A stretch of DNA of 9,609 bases from Halieaceae bacterium UBA4438 (GTDB taxonomy: Bacteria > Pseudomonadota > Gammaproteobacteria > Pseudomonadales > Halieaceae). Both the position numbers and the translations under genes were made by a program. Shown here piece by piece: positions 1 through 6,993 of the stretch (its first letter is position 1; the number at the start of each line of letters is the position of its first letter). The DNA is taken from the NCBI GenBank assembly GCA_002390485.1, contig DGPO01000008.1, positions 1-9,609 on the forward strand, read 5' to 3'. A model generated the notes under the pieces. That model saw only the letters and a list, made by a program, of their open reading frames with translations, ran no database searches and was not told the origin of the DNA.

Positions 1-330
1 TTTCCCGAGATCGATAAAGGCGCGACGCTGACGTTTAAAGGGGGAGATCAGTGGTCTCTCGCCAATTTAAATGGGCTTGAAGCCGCGCGCTACAGCTGGT
101 CAGACCTGCGTTACTCCATTTCATGGAAGGCTTACTGCTTTAAGGATGAAGCGGAAAAAGCGACGTGGAGTGATCAATCTGACGATCTAACACTCGACCG
201 CATTTTGAACGTGCTTGAGGCTGCCTTGCGGTCACGGGGCGTTCTGACAACGCAACGGCCCGACCCCACGCGCTTTGCACAAATGCTGGTCAACGAGTTT
301 ATTCGTTTTCCCATGGCCAAAGCAGGTTAG
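1..330 (+). CDS. 3' end of an unrecognised protein-coding gene
   Basis: An open frame enters from the window edge and ends at TAG 328-330, giving the last 109 residues of a protein. The visible part is soluble and mixed in character. An aromatic-rich stretch (about residues 18-46, with WSLANL, YSWSDLRYS and WKAYCF) is followed by a charged segment and a probable C-terminal helix (about residues 66-80), ending in MAKAG. There is no membrane segment, no cysteine cluster and no catalytic motif I can name. Codon use resembles the neighbouring genes and there is no internal stop. It converges on the oxidoreductase gene with only 8 nt between the stop codons and no room for a dedicated terminator. 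I do not recognise the family, and the N-terminal part that would define it lies outside the window. Confidence 0.7.
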   Translation, partial: FPEIDKGATLTFKGGDQWSLANLNGLEAARYSWSDLRYSISWKAYCFKDEAEKATWSDQSDDLTLDRILNVLEAALRSRGVLTTQRPDPTRFAQMLVNEFIRFPMAKAG

Positions 331-338
331 GGCTCCGG

Positions 339-1460
339 TTAATTGGCTGAGCGGTCCACGCCGCGGTAAATCATGCGTTGAACCACCGTGGGAAGCAGAA
401 TGTTGTCCACTAACCACCGAGAGAGTCTCACACGCTTACCCGTGTGTTGATGCAGTGTCAGTCCGTCCGCTTGAGGACCCACGATCGACCCCCATCGATT
501 CGGCGGTGGTTTGTAAAACTGGTTAACGGGTTTCCCTGCGGCTTTTCGCTTGATGTTGTTGACCAAAATCCCGTACGCCCAATTTCGTGCTGAAGATCGG
601 TCGGGGTCCGTTGACGCCACATCGCCAATGGCGAATATCGTGTCGCTGCCCTCGACTTCGAGCGTGGACTGCGTTTTCACAAAGCCCTCAGTATCGAGAA
701 GTTCGGTGGGTAAATACTGTGAATGTGGTTTCCGTTTCCCCACGGTCCATAAGATCGCTTCGGCCTCGGCTGATGCGCCTGACTCGAAGTTGATCACGCC
801 AGAGTGAGGGGTTACCGATGGCACAATCGCGCGATCGTTGCTTTGCAGTGTCACCCCCGCGTCTGTCAGAATCTTGTCGTAGTACGTTTGGGCCGTAGGG
901 TGGTATCCCACCAGTGGTTGATCTCCCGAGAAGTAGAGTGTTACTTTTTTTGACGGGTCGGCACGGCGAATGTTGAGTGCGCAACTGACACCACAGGGAC
1001 CTCCGCCCACGACCGCGATCGTGTTCGCCGCCTCAATGCGCGTGGCGTCTGCTTGAAGGGCGTCGTCAATTTCTTTTTCTGAACGAATCGAGTCGTCCCG
1101 CCAAAAGCCATTGGATGTGCCCGACGCAATGACTAAATAATCGTAGTGAATGATGCTGTCTAGGCCGTCTGGAAGTCGAACGCGTACAGACCGCTGTTCC
1201 GAATTTACCCATTCTGCTTTTGCTTGAATAATCTCGACTGCGCTCAAGCCAAGGAAGCGTTTGAGAGGGGTGTTGTAATGGACTCTCCACCAGGGGAGAT
1301 CTGTCAATCGTTTGCCGAGTTCCTGGCCACTAACCAGGTTGGGTTTCGTGGTGATTCCAATGACCTTGAACTGTTTTACGAGCCGCGATGCGACGAGAAC
1401 GCCGGTGTCCCCAAGTCCAATGATGACCACTGTTTGAGCGTTTCTTCTTTGTCCTGACAT
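339..1460 (-). CDS. FAD/NAD(P)H-dependent oxidoreductase, AIFM2/FSP1-NDH-2-like
   Basis: A 373-residue flavoprotein with the two-dinucleotide-fold layout of the pyridine nucleotide-disulfide oxidoreductase superfamily. Residues 10-20 hold the FAD-binding strand and turn, with GLGDTG as a variant of GxGxxG. YLVIASG (108-114) is the usual link between folds. IAVVGGGPCG (148-157) is the NAD(P)H site. TIFAIGD (274-280) is the second FAD contact near the C-terminus. There is no CxxC redox pair, so it is not a thioredoxin- or lipoamide-type disulfide reductase. The architecture fits AIFM2/FSP1-like or type II NADH:quinone reductases, which pass electrons from NAD(P)H to quinones. The C-terminus (about 345-368) is rich in hydrophobic and basic residues and may lie on the membrane; that is inference. 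The ATG is preceded by AAGGT at suitable spacing. Family is confident; the acceptor is unknown. Confidence 0.88.
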   Translation of the reverse strand: MSGQRRNAQTVVIIGLGDTGVLVASRLVKQFKVIGITTKPNLVSGQELGKRLTDLPWWRVHYNTPLKRFLGLSAVEIIQAKAEWVNSEQRSVRVRLPDGLDSIIHYDYLVIASGTSNGFWRDDSIRSEKEIDDALQADATRIEAANTIAVVGGGPCGVSCALNIRRADPSKKVTLYFSGDQPLVGYHPTAQTYYDKILTDAGVTLQSNDRAIVPSVTPHSGVINFESGASAEAEAILWTVGKRKPHSQYLPTELLDTEGFVKTQSTLEVEGSDTIFAIGDVASTDPDRSSARNWAYGILVNNIKRKAAGKPVNQFYKPPPNRWGSIVGPQADGLTLHQHTGKRVRLSRWLVDNILLPTVVQRMIYRGVDRSAN

Positions 1461-1505
1461 TCAGTGACCTTAGGCTGCGTAGTCAACATGACATCGCGAT
1501 TTTGG

Positions 1506-1535
1506 ATTTAATGTGCACTCTGGGTGTACGCTCAA
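1506..1535 (-). promoter_or_regulatory. Candidate sigma-70 promoter for the oxidoreductase gene
   Basis: Read on the minus strand, TTGAGC (1535-1530) and TTAAAT (1511-1506) are separated by 18 nt, each matching four of six consensus positions. They lie 46-75 nt upstream of the ATG at 1460, so the leader would be about 40 nt. The -35 box overlaps the dyad ACGCT-CA-AGCGT (1528-1539). This is a weak, by-eye match. Confidence 0.3.
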
Positions 1536-1571
1536 GCGTTGGACTTGTCTCTTCTAACCTAGGGGATCACG

Positions 1572-2021
1572 ATGACTGTACGCGAGGCTTGGTTGAGCGA
1601 TGTGGATGACATTGCTCCTCTGTTCAATGCTTACCGGATGTTTTACGAGCAGCCCAGTGATTTGGACGGAGCAAAGGCGTGGATTAGGGACAATATGGCC
1701 CTTAAACGCGCCACCCTTTTTGTGTGTCAGGAAAACGACGTAATGTTGGGGTTCACTCAGCTGTATCCGGCCTTCTGCTCTGTCGAGATGAAGCCCTTTT
1801 ATGTCCTTTACGACGTGTACGTTGACCCAACAGCCCGACAGAGAGGGGTTGCGTCAATGTTGCTAAGACACGCTCATGAGTGGGCAAAGACACAGGGTGC
1901 CACGCGCGTCGACCTTGAAACTGCACACACCAATACAACAGCGCAGTCGGTTTACGAGGCACTGGGTTACGCACTTGATAGTGAGTTTCGTAAGTACAGT
2001 TTCGATACAGCCTCGATATGA
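1572..2021 (+). CDS. GNAT-family N-acetyltransferase
   Basis: A 149-residue single-domain acetyltransferase of normal length for the GNAT superfamily, which moves an acetyl group from acetyl-CoA to an amine. The N-terminus (VREAWLSDVDDIAPLFNAYRMF) is the usual first strand and helix. DVYVDPTARQRGVA (81-94) is motif A: strand four followed by the (Q/R)xxGx(G/A) pyrophosphate loop at R89-A94. The following helix and LETAHTNTTAQSVYEALGY (115-133) form motif B, in which Y128 sits where GNAT enzymes often place the general acid. The final strand runs from EFRKYSF. The ATG has AGGGG about 6 nt upstream. The gene is divergent from the oxidoreductase gene, with 111 nt between starts. The substrate cannot be deduced; small amines, amino acids or antibiotics are possible for this superfamily. 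Confidence 0.9.
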   Translation: MTVREAWLSDVDDIAPLFNAYRMFYEQPSDLDGAKAWIRDNMALKRATLFVCQENDVMLGFTQLYPAFCSVEMKPFYVLYDVYVDPTARQRGVASMLLRHAHEWAKTQGATRVDLETAHTNTTAQSVYEALGYALDSEFRKYSFDTASI

Positions 2022-2086
2022 ACCGTGCAGACTGTGGGTTCAAAGTAACCAAGGTTTTCTAATAAAGAGTAGAGCAGGTGGACTTT

Positions 2087-3745
2087 ATGTTTGAGAAAAT
2101 AAGAAAAAAGAAGCCCAAGGGAAGACTGTTTCGACGTTTTTCCGCAGTAGGTGCTGCGCTAAGTCTAATACTCTCGTTTGACGCGTTCAGTGCGACCGTC
2201 GAACCGGGTGAAGAGGGACCGTCACGATTTAAAGCCATGGGCGTTGTCATACCCAGTCCAGCACCTGATCGCATGGACACAGAGGGAGACGGTCCGTTCG
2301 ACCGGTTGGTGGTTGAAAACGTCATGCTGGTCAATGGTCTTGGCGCGCCCCCGCGAGGTCCGGTATCGATTGTCATCTCGGGTGATACCATCGCTCAGAT
2401 TGTCAGCTATCCGCCAAAACCGGTGCCCGGAGAGCACCGAGTGGATGCCCGCGGTATGACCGCCTTACCCGGCTTCATCGACGCGCACGTCCACATTGCG
2501 AATCCCTATGAAGGGGTTGTAGGGCCTATTACACCGCCGGAGTACGTGTTTAAGCTCTGGCTGGCACACGGTATTACCACTGTTCGCGACACGGGGTCGG
2601 TCATGGGTCTTGACTGGACGGTGAGCCACGCTGCGCGCGCCGCGCGAAACGAAATCGTTGCCCCCGATATTGTCCCGTTTGCCATGTTCCCTGGGACCTC
2701 TTTGGCTCAATTTGAAATCAGTGATGAGCAGGGCGCTCGGGACTGGGTTCGTGCTGTAAAGGCGCGCGGAGCAAAGGGTGTCAAGCTAAGGGGAGGTACC
2801 GAAGAGGCGTTGGCTGCGGTCTATGACGAAGCTCAACGGCTGGGTATGGGTACGGCCAGCCACCACGATCAAAATGGTGTGTATCACATGAACGTACTCG
2901 ATAGCGCGCGACTCGGGCTTGACAGCATGGAGCACTGGTACGGCCTGCCGGAAGCCATGTTTAACGATCGTACGATTCAAGATTATCCGGCGGACTACAA
3001 CTACTCGGACGAGCAGTGGCGTTTTGGCGAGGCGGGTACACTGTGGAGCCAGTCAGCACAGCGCGGGACAAAGACGTGGCAGTCAACGATCGATGAGTTA
3101 CTGGCGCGCGATTTTACGCTCGTCCCCACCTTCACAATCTATGAAGCAAACCGAGACGTAATGCGCGAGCGAAATGCCGAGTGGCACGAAGATTATACAT
3201 TGCCCGCCCTGATGCGTTTCTTTGAGCCGGACCCGCGGTTACACGGGTCTTACCATTTTGACTGGACAACCGGCATGGAGGTGGCGTGGCGCGATAATTT
3301 TAAGCGATGGATGAGCTTTGTGAATGATTTTAAAAATGCCGGAGGGCGCGTCGCGACGGGCTCGGACTCGGGTTTTATTTATAAGGTCTTTGGTTTTGGC
3401 TATATCCGGGAACTCGAAATGTTGCAGGAGGCTGGCTTTCATCCACTTGAGGTGGTTCAGGCGGCAACGCGCAACGGAGCAGAGTTACTGGGTATGGAGG
3501 GGGACATCGGTTCTATTTCCCCGGGGAAGCGAGCCGATATTGTGCTCGTCGAGGGTAACCCGATCTCTAATTTTAAGTTGTTGTACGGCACGGGCCACAT
3601 GAAACTCAATCGAGAAAAGGGTGTCATTGAGCGAGTGGGGGGCGTTTCCTACACGATAAAAGACGGCGTGGTTTACGATGCCAAAGCGCTGCTTTCGGAT
3701 GTGCGTGAGATGGTTTCCGAGGCGCGCTCGGGCCGAGTGCCGTGA
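2087..3745 (+). CDS. Exported metal-dependent amidohydrolase (imidazolonepropionase/prolidase-like)
   Basis: A 552-residue amidohydrolase-superfamily enzyme, numbered from the ATG at 2087. That start has AGGTGG 5 nt upstream; an in-frame GTG at 2078 would add three residues. Residues 1-36 form a signal peptide: a strongly basic start (KIRKKKPKGRLFRR), a hydrophobic core (AVGAALSLILSF) and a likely signal peptidase I site after AFSA. This predicts a periplasmic or secreted enzyme. Metal-site residues follow family order: H134 and H136 in LPGFIDAHVHI, a possible carboxylated lysine K233 in GVKLRGG, histidines in SHHD (259-260) and MEHW (283), and the aspartate D427 in ATGSDSGF. The C-terminal GSISPGKRADIVLVEGNP closes the composite beta domain. 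Family members hydrolyse amide or C-N bonds, including dipeptides and heterocyclic amides; the substrate here is unknown. The long insert around residues 285-395 may shape the pocket. Confidence 0.9.
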   Translation: MFEKIRKKKPKGRLFRRFSAVGAALSLILSFDAFSATVEPGEEGPSRFKAMGVVIPSPAPDRMDTEGDGPFDRLVVENVMLVNGLGAPPRGPVSIVISGDTIAQIVSYPPKPVPGEHRVDARGMTALPGFIDAHVHIANPYEGVVGPITPPEYVFKLWLAHGITTVRDTGSVMGLDWTVSHAARAARNEIVAPDIVPFAMFPGTSLAQFEISDEQGARDWVRAVKARGAKGVKLRGGTEEALAAVYDEAQRLGMGTASHHDQNGVYHMNVLDSARLGLDSMEHWYGLPEAMFNDRTIQDYPADYNYSDEQWRFGEAGTLWSQSAQRGTKTWQSTIDELLARDFTLVPTFTIYEANRDVMRERNAEWHEDYTLPALMRFFEPDPRLHGSYHFDWTTGMEVAWRDNFKRWMSFVNDFKNAGGRVATGSDSGFIYKVFGFGYIRELEMLQEAGFHPLEVVQAATRNGAELLGMEGDIGSISPGKRADIVLVEGNPISNFKLLYGTGHMKLNREKGVIERVGGVSYTIKDGVVYDAKALLSDVREMVSEARSGRVP

Positions 3746-3767
3746 GACCTCGGTCATCGCATTTTTT
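3731..3767 (+). terminator. Possible rho-independent terminator after the amidohydrolase gene
   Basis: GGCCGAG (3731-3737) can pair with CTCGGTC (3749-3755) in a seven-pair stem with one G-T pair and an 11-nt loop spanning the stop codon. A run of six T follows at 3762-3767. The 6-nt gap between stem and T-run, and a competing stem CCGAG/CTCGG at 3717-3731, weaken the call. Some such element is expected, as the next gene converges 54 nt away. Confidence 0.35.
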
Positions 3768-3799
3768 GCTAGTTGTCTCGTCGTCGCAACGCCCTTGGC

Positions 3800-5158
3800 T
3801 TACAGTTTAGCGAAGGTCTTTTCTTCTCCTTCAAGCCCCAACTTATTATCGAGCTCGGCGACTTGGAGCGCGATTCGATCGCGAAGGCTTCCGCTCATAC
3901 GGCGCCTCAGAATAATGGCCATAGCAGCCCCGACGGCGCCGACAACGGCAAGCGTCCCAAAGAGGTAGCGGTATCCTTCTGCCCCGGGGTACGAGTCTAA
4001 AATAAATCCCCAGAGCAGGTAGGCAAAAGAAGAGGGTGCGTACACCACAAAGGCGGCCACCGAGATCACTGAGCCGGAAAACCTCGGGGGTAGTCCCATC
4101 TCACCATAAGGGGCGAAGTAGAGTGCGCGCATAAAGAAAACAGTAAACACAAGCGGCATCAAGAGCGCCATGGCGACCCAGGCAAATGATTGCGTGATGG
4201 GGAGGAGTGCTAGCAGAGTCCCAAGAACAGCGACGACCATGAGTCCGACCTGCATACCGCCCGAGGAGCCTCCGAACAATTTGTCAGTTGCAAACCCCGC
4301 AACAAATGCCGAACTGATACGCCCAAGGGAGGTCGAGATAACCCCGAAGATCGACGCTGCGATGACCGGCAACGTGTAGCTCTCGTTGAGGTAGGTAATG
4401 TAAAACGGGAGGCTGGTGTAGGCGAAATAAATGAAGAAGCCGATAATACCTGCGAGCCATATCTCAGGCAGTGCCAGCGTGAATCTCATACCCTCAACCA
4501 CCTCTTTCATCATCGTGCCCGAGGATTCACTCGATTTGAGTAAGGATTCTTTGGGCAGCCTAAACCAACAGGTGATGCCCAGTAAGACCATGACACTGCC
4601 ATTAATCATGAAGGCGACCTCGAGGCCCAAAACGCTGTAGCCAAGCCACGCGTACAAGCCTAAGGTAATGGCGTTCTGAAGAAACTCTATCAGCCCACGA
4701 CCACCCTCCAAAATCCCAAAGACCTTTGACTGATTGCTGTCTGATGTTGATTTTCGAACAGACGACAAAATAGCGGGCCAAAACGCGCCTTCACAGCAGA
4801 TTGCCAGGACCAGCAGCAGTGAAAGCAGGACGTTGAAATCTGAAGTTTTGCCGAGAAAGAACGTCGTAATACCCCCGATAATCATCGTGACTGAAATAAT
4901 CTGTTGGGGGGCATATCGATCCTGTACCCAAGACAGGAGGACGTACATGACGTTACTGGCAAATCCGTAGATCGATAAAAGCAGTCCGAATTGCGTTTTG
5001 GACACGTCCCATAATTCGAGTATTTGAGGCAGGAGCACACCTTTCATGGCCAGCAGTGCAAACGTGAACTGGGAACAAAGTGTGATCAGTACGAAATTGA
5101 GAAGCAGGCGTCGTGACGCAAATATAGGTTGGTTTTCAGTGTCGACAGTGCTGTTCAT
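3800..5158 (-). CDS. MFS transporter, 12 predicted membrane spans
   Basis: A 452-residue integral inner-membrane carrier of normal MFS length. Long hydrophobic segments alternate with short charged loops through the whole protein. The loop between spans 2 and 3 carries SWVQDRYAPQQ (76-86), a degenerate form of MFS motif A that keeps the D-R pair (D80, R81). Span 4 reads CCEGAFWPAILSSVRK, and a hydrophilic central loop (about 206-220, PKESLLKSSESSG) separates the two halves. The C-terminus is a long cytoplasmic tail rich in charged residues (RRRMSGSLRDR onward). The early helices recall sugar-phosphate and organophosphate:anion carriers, but I cannot name the substrate. Its Shine-Dalgarno is weak (GGGA about 11 nt from ATG). 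It is divergent from the second MFS gene and converges on the amidohydrolase gene, so it has its own promoter. Confidence 0.88.
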   Translation of the reverse strand: MNSTVDTENQPIFASRRLLLNFVLITLCSQFTFALLAMKGVLLPQILELWDVSKTQFGLLLSIYGFASNVMYVLLSWVQDRYAPQQIISVTMIIGGITTFFLGKTSDFNVLLSLLLVLAICCEGAFWPAILSSVRKSTSDSNQSKVFGILEGGRGLIEFLQNAITLGLYAWLGYSVLGLEVAFMINGSVMVLLGITCWFRLPKESLLKSSESSGTMMKEVVEGMRFTLALPEIWLAGIIGFFIYFAYTSLPFYITYLNESYTLPVIAASIFGVISTSLGRISSAFVAGFATDKLFGGSSGGMQVGLMVVAVLGTLLALLPITQSFAWVAMALLMPLVFTVFFMRALYFAPYGEMGLPPRFSGSVISVAAFVVYAPSSFAYLLWGFILDSYPGAEGYRYLFGTLAVVGAVGAAMAIILRRRMSGSLRDRIALQVAELDNKLGLEGEEKTFAKL

Positions 5159-5189
5159 CGTGTTCGCGTTCCCGGAGGCGTGTCGCCAG

Positions 5190-5198
5190 ACTATAACA
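5190..5198 (-). promoter_or_regulatory. Candidate extended -10 promoter for the minus-strand MFS gene
   Basis: On the minus strand the sequence reads TGTTATAGT: a TGn extension plus TATAGT, five of six matches to the -10 consensus. No good -35 box is seen, as expected for an extended -10 promoter. Transcription would start near 5183, leaving a leader of about 25 nt before the ATG at 5158. Confidence 0.38.
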
Positions 5199-5332
5199 GT
5201 GAATCAGCGGTTCGAATGTCTCTTTTATGACGGTTAGTTCGGACTATTTCGGCGCTGCACGGTTTCGAGATACCCTTTGGGCAACTGAGCTGCGCCTGCC
5301 GCGCTCCAAACAATAATAAGGGTCTTAATTCT

Positions 5333-6667
5333 GTGACTGAACCAACCGCTGGCGCAGTTCAACCATCGCCGCATTTGCTCTACTCGAATCGTTATCGCTA
5401 TTACGTGTTGGGACTGTTAACGCTGGGTTACGTCTTTAACTTTGTCGATCGACAGGTCATGACGATTCTGATTGAACCCATCAAGACTGAATTCGGCGCA
5501 ACCGATACTCAGATGGGGCTGTTGTCAGGACTGGCCTTTGCGTTGTTTTACGCGACGCTCGGTATTCCTGTGGCGCGTCTTGCAGATCGGTGGTCACGCA
5601 GAAACGTGCTCGCCATTTCGATGACAACGTGGAGTGCGGTGACCGCGCTTTGCGCAACCGCCACCGGCTTTTGGCATCTGCTCATCCTGCGCATCGGCGT
5701 TGGCGTGGGCGAGGCAGGTGGAACCCCACCCTCCCAGTCGTTACTGGCGGACTATTTTCCTCCCGAGAAGCGCGCATTTGCGCAAGGTGTTTTGGCAACA
5801 GCGCCTAACATTGGGATTCTTGTTGGGCTTTTCGGCGGTGCGTTAATCGCAGAGGCGTATGGCTGGCGGTCCGTTTTCTTGGTGTTCGGTATTCCGGGTG
5901 TGCTGTTGGCGATTGTCATTCAGTTGACGATCAAAGAGCCACCAAAAGTCATCGCGACACATGCGCGAGTCGACCAGGGATTATTTTCCGCATTGGGGCA
6001 AATCTTCAGACTGCCGTCCTTTGCGCACATTATGTTGGGTGTCGGATTCACAGGAATAGCTGGTTACGGACTCGGTGTGTGGTCTCCCAGTTTTTTGGTG
6101 AGAGTTCACGGTATGAGTCTGGTGGATGCCGGGTTGTATCTGGGATTGATTGGGGTCTTCGGCGGGGGGCTGGGAACGATTTCCAGTGGTCTCTTGGTGG
6201 ACGCACTGTCACGCCGCGATGCGCGATGGCAGCTTTGGCTCCCGGCCATTGGAATTTTCATTGCACTACCGACGCAGCTTGCCTTCTTGCTTTGGCCCGT
6301 CGAGCACCGGTTGGTTTTGGGCGAGAACATTGACATCCCCTTCGCCCTGGTTTTTATGGCGTTATCGGCTGTTTTTGCAAGTTTCTGGATCGCACCGAGC
6401 TATGCCGCTGTGCAAAACTTAGTGCCGCAGTATTGGCGAACACAGGCCTCTGCGCTTATGTTGCTTGCGATTAACTTACTGGGAATGGGCTTAGGCCCCT
6501 TGCTGGTGGGTCTTTTAAGCGATGCATTGATCGGATATGGCACTGAATCTGTTCGCTACGCGCTGGCCATAGGGGTGAGCTTCAGTGTCGTGGGTGGAAT
6601 CGCCTACGTCAGGGGAAGTCGCGCTTACGCTCAGGAGGTGGGTGCCGTGCGAGTCGCGACGCCTTAA
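5333..6667 (+). CDS. Spinster-like MFS transporter
   Basis: A 444-residue, 12-span carrier. Span 1 carries GYVFNFVDRQ (32-41), a motif typical of the bacterial spinster-like branch of the MFS. GIPVARLADRWSRRN (77-91) is a well-preserved motif A in the loop between spans 2 and 3. LRIGVGVGEAGGTPPSQSLLADYFP (about 119-143) covers span 4 and the next loop, also characteristic of this branch. The N-terminal 20 residues and the tail after about residue 425 are hydrophilic and cytoplasmic. Bacterial relatives are generally annotated as carriers of unknown organic solutes; eukaryotic spinster proteins move sphingolipid or lysolipid cargo, which should not be transferred to this protein. The start is GTG, with AAGGG 10 nt upstream. 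It is divergent from the other MFS gene but shows no close resemblance to it, so a recent duplication is unlikely. Confidence 0.9.
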   Translation: MTEPTAGAVQPSPHLLYSNRYRYYVLGLLTLGYVFNFVDRQVMTILIEPIKTEFGATDTQMGLLSGLAFALFYATLGIPVARLADRWSRRNVLAISMTTWSAVTALCATATGFWHLLILRIGVGVGEAGGTPPSQSLLADYFPPEKRAFAQGVLATAPNIGILVGLFGGALIAEAYGWRSVFLVFGIPGVLLAIVIQLTIKEPPKVIATHARVDQGLFSALGQIFRLPSFAHIMLGVGFTGIAGYGLGVWSPSFLVRVHGMSLVDAGLYLGLIGVFGGGLGTISSGLLVDALSRRDARWQLWLPAIGIFIALPTQLAFLLWPVEHRLVLGENIDIPFALVFMALSAVFASFWIAPSYAAVQNLVPQYWRTQASALMLLAINLLGMGLGPLLVGLLSDALIGYGTESVRYALAIGVSFSVVGGIAYVRGSRAYAQEVGAVRVATP

Positions 6668-6803
6668 AGACTGGGTGGAGTGGGAATTGATCCGAAAACA
6701 AGCTCAATGTTGAGGAAGACAGATCCGTGCGGCCAGCGGCCACCCCCGCTTGGTCAAATAAACAAAGAGCCGAGCCAGTCAGCTGACTTACTGGGAGTTG
6801 AAA

Positions 6804-6947
6804 ATGGGTTTTTTTAGTTGGCACCGCCGGCAAACACAGTGGTGGCTTGATCAATTGGGCATGTCGCCTTATGCAGGACTTTGGTTTGCTTATTTCAAAG
6901 GTATTGCGACGGCGTTGATCGGCGTGTGGTTGCTCGAGGGCTTGTGA
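6804..6947 (+). CDS. Small single-span membrane protein, 47 residues
   Basis: A short frame starts at ATG 6804, has GGGAG 7-8 nt upstream, and ends at TGA 6945-6947. The product starts with an aromatic and basic segment (MGFFSWHRRQTQWW). An amphipathic stretch follows (LDQLGMSPYAG). A hydrophobic helix at about residues 26-45 (LWFAYFKGIATALIGVWLL) is interrupted by K32, and the protein ends EGL. The pattern fits a small inner-membrane protein with its aromatic N-terminus at the interface. It lies 136 nt after the MFS stop and may be transcribed from its own promoter or by read-through. I do not recognise a family. Support comes from the good ribosome site, the coherent membrane layout and the stop lying just before a hairpin. 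A chance ORF cannot be excluded at this length. Confidence 0.6.
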   Translation: MGFFSWHRRQTQWWLDQLGMSPYAGLWFAYFKGIATALIGVWLLEGL

Positions 6948-6958
6948 GTACTGTGAAA

Positions 6959-6979
6959 GCCCGGAGCGACGCTCCGGGC
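6959..6979 (-). terminator. Strong hairpin between two convergent small membrane-protein genes
   Basis: GCCCGGAGC (6959-6967) and GCTCCGGGC (6971-6979) form a perfect nine-pair, GC-rich stem around a three-base loop. It lies 12 nt after the 47-residue gene and 14 nt after the stop of the minus-strand gene. On the minus strand the stem is followed by only TTT, then CAC; on the plus strand there is no T-run. It probably ends transcription of the minus-strand gene, perhaps of both, but the U-tail is imperfect. Confidence 0.55.
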
Positions 6980-6993
6980 CCGTAAAAAAGCAG

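Noticed and set aside
5209..5217. GGTTCGAAT, which resembles the T-arm of a tRNA.
   Set aside because: No matching acceptor stem, anticodon arm or CCA-end context is present around it.
3800..6667. The two MFS genes as a recent duplication or a heteromeric pair.
   Set aside because: Their motif A, span 4 sequences and loop patterns differ clearly. They belong to different MFS branches and are divergently transcribed.
6729..6744. GGCC-AGC-GGCC as a terminator for the spinster-like MFS gene.
   Set aside because: The stem is only four pairs and no T-run follows.
6707..6817. A 36-codon frame starting at ATG 6707.
   Set aside because: No clear ribosome site, a Pro/Gln-rich product without structure, and overlap with the start of the better supported 47-residue gene.
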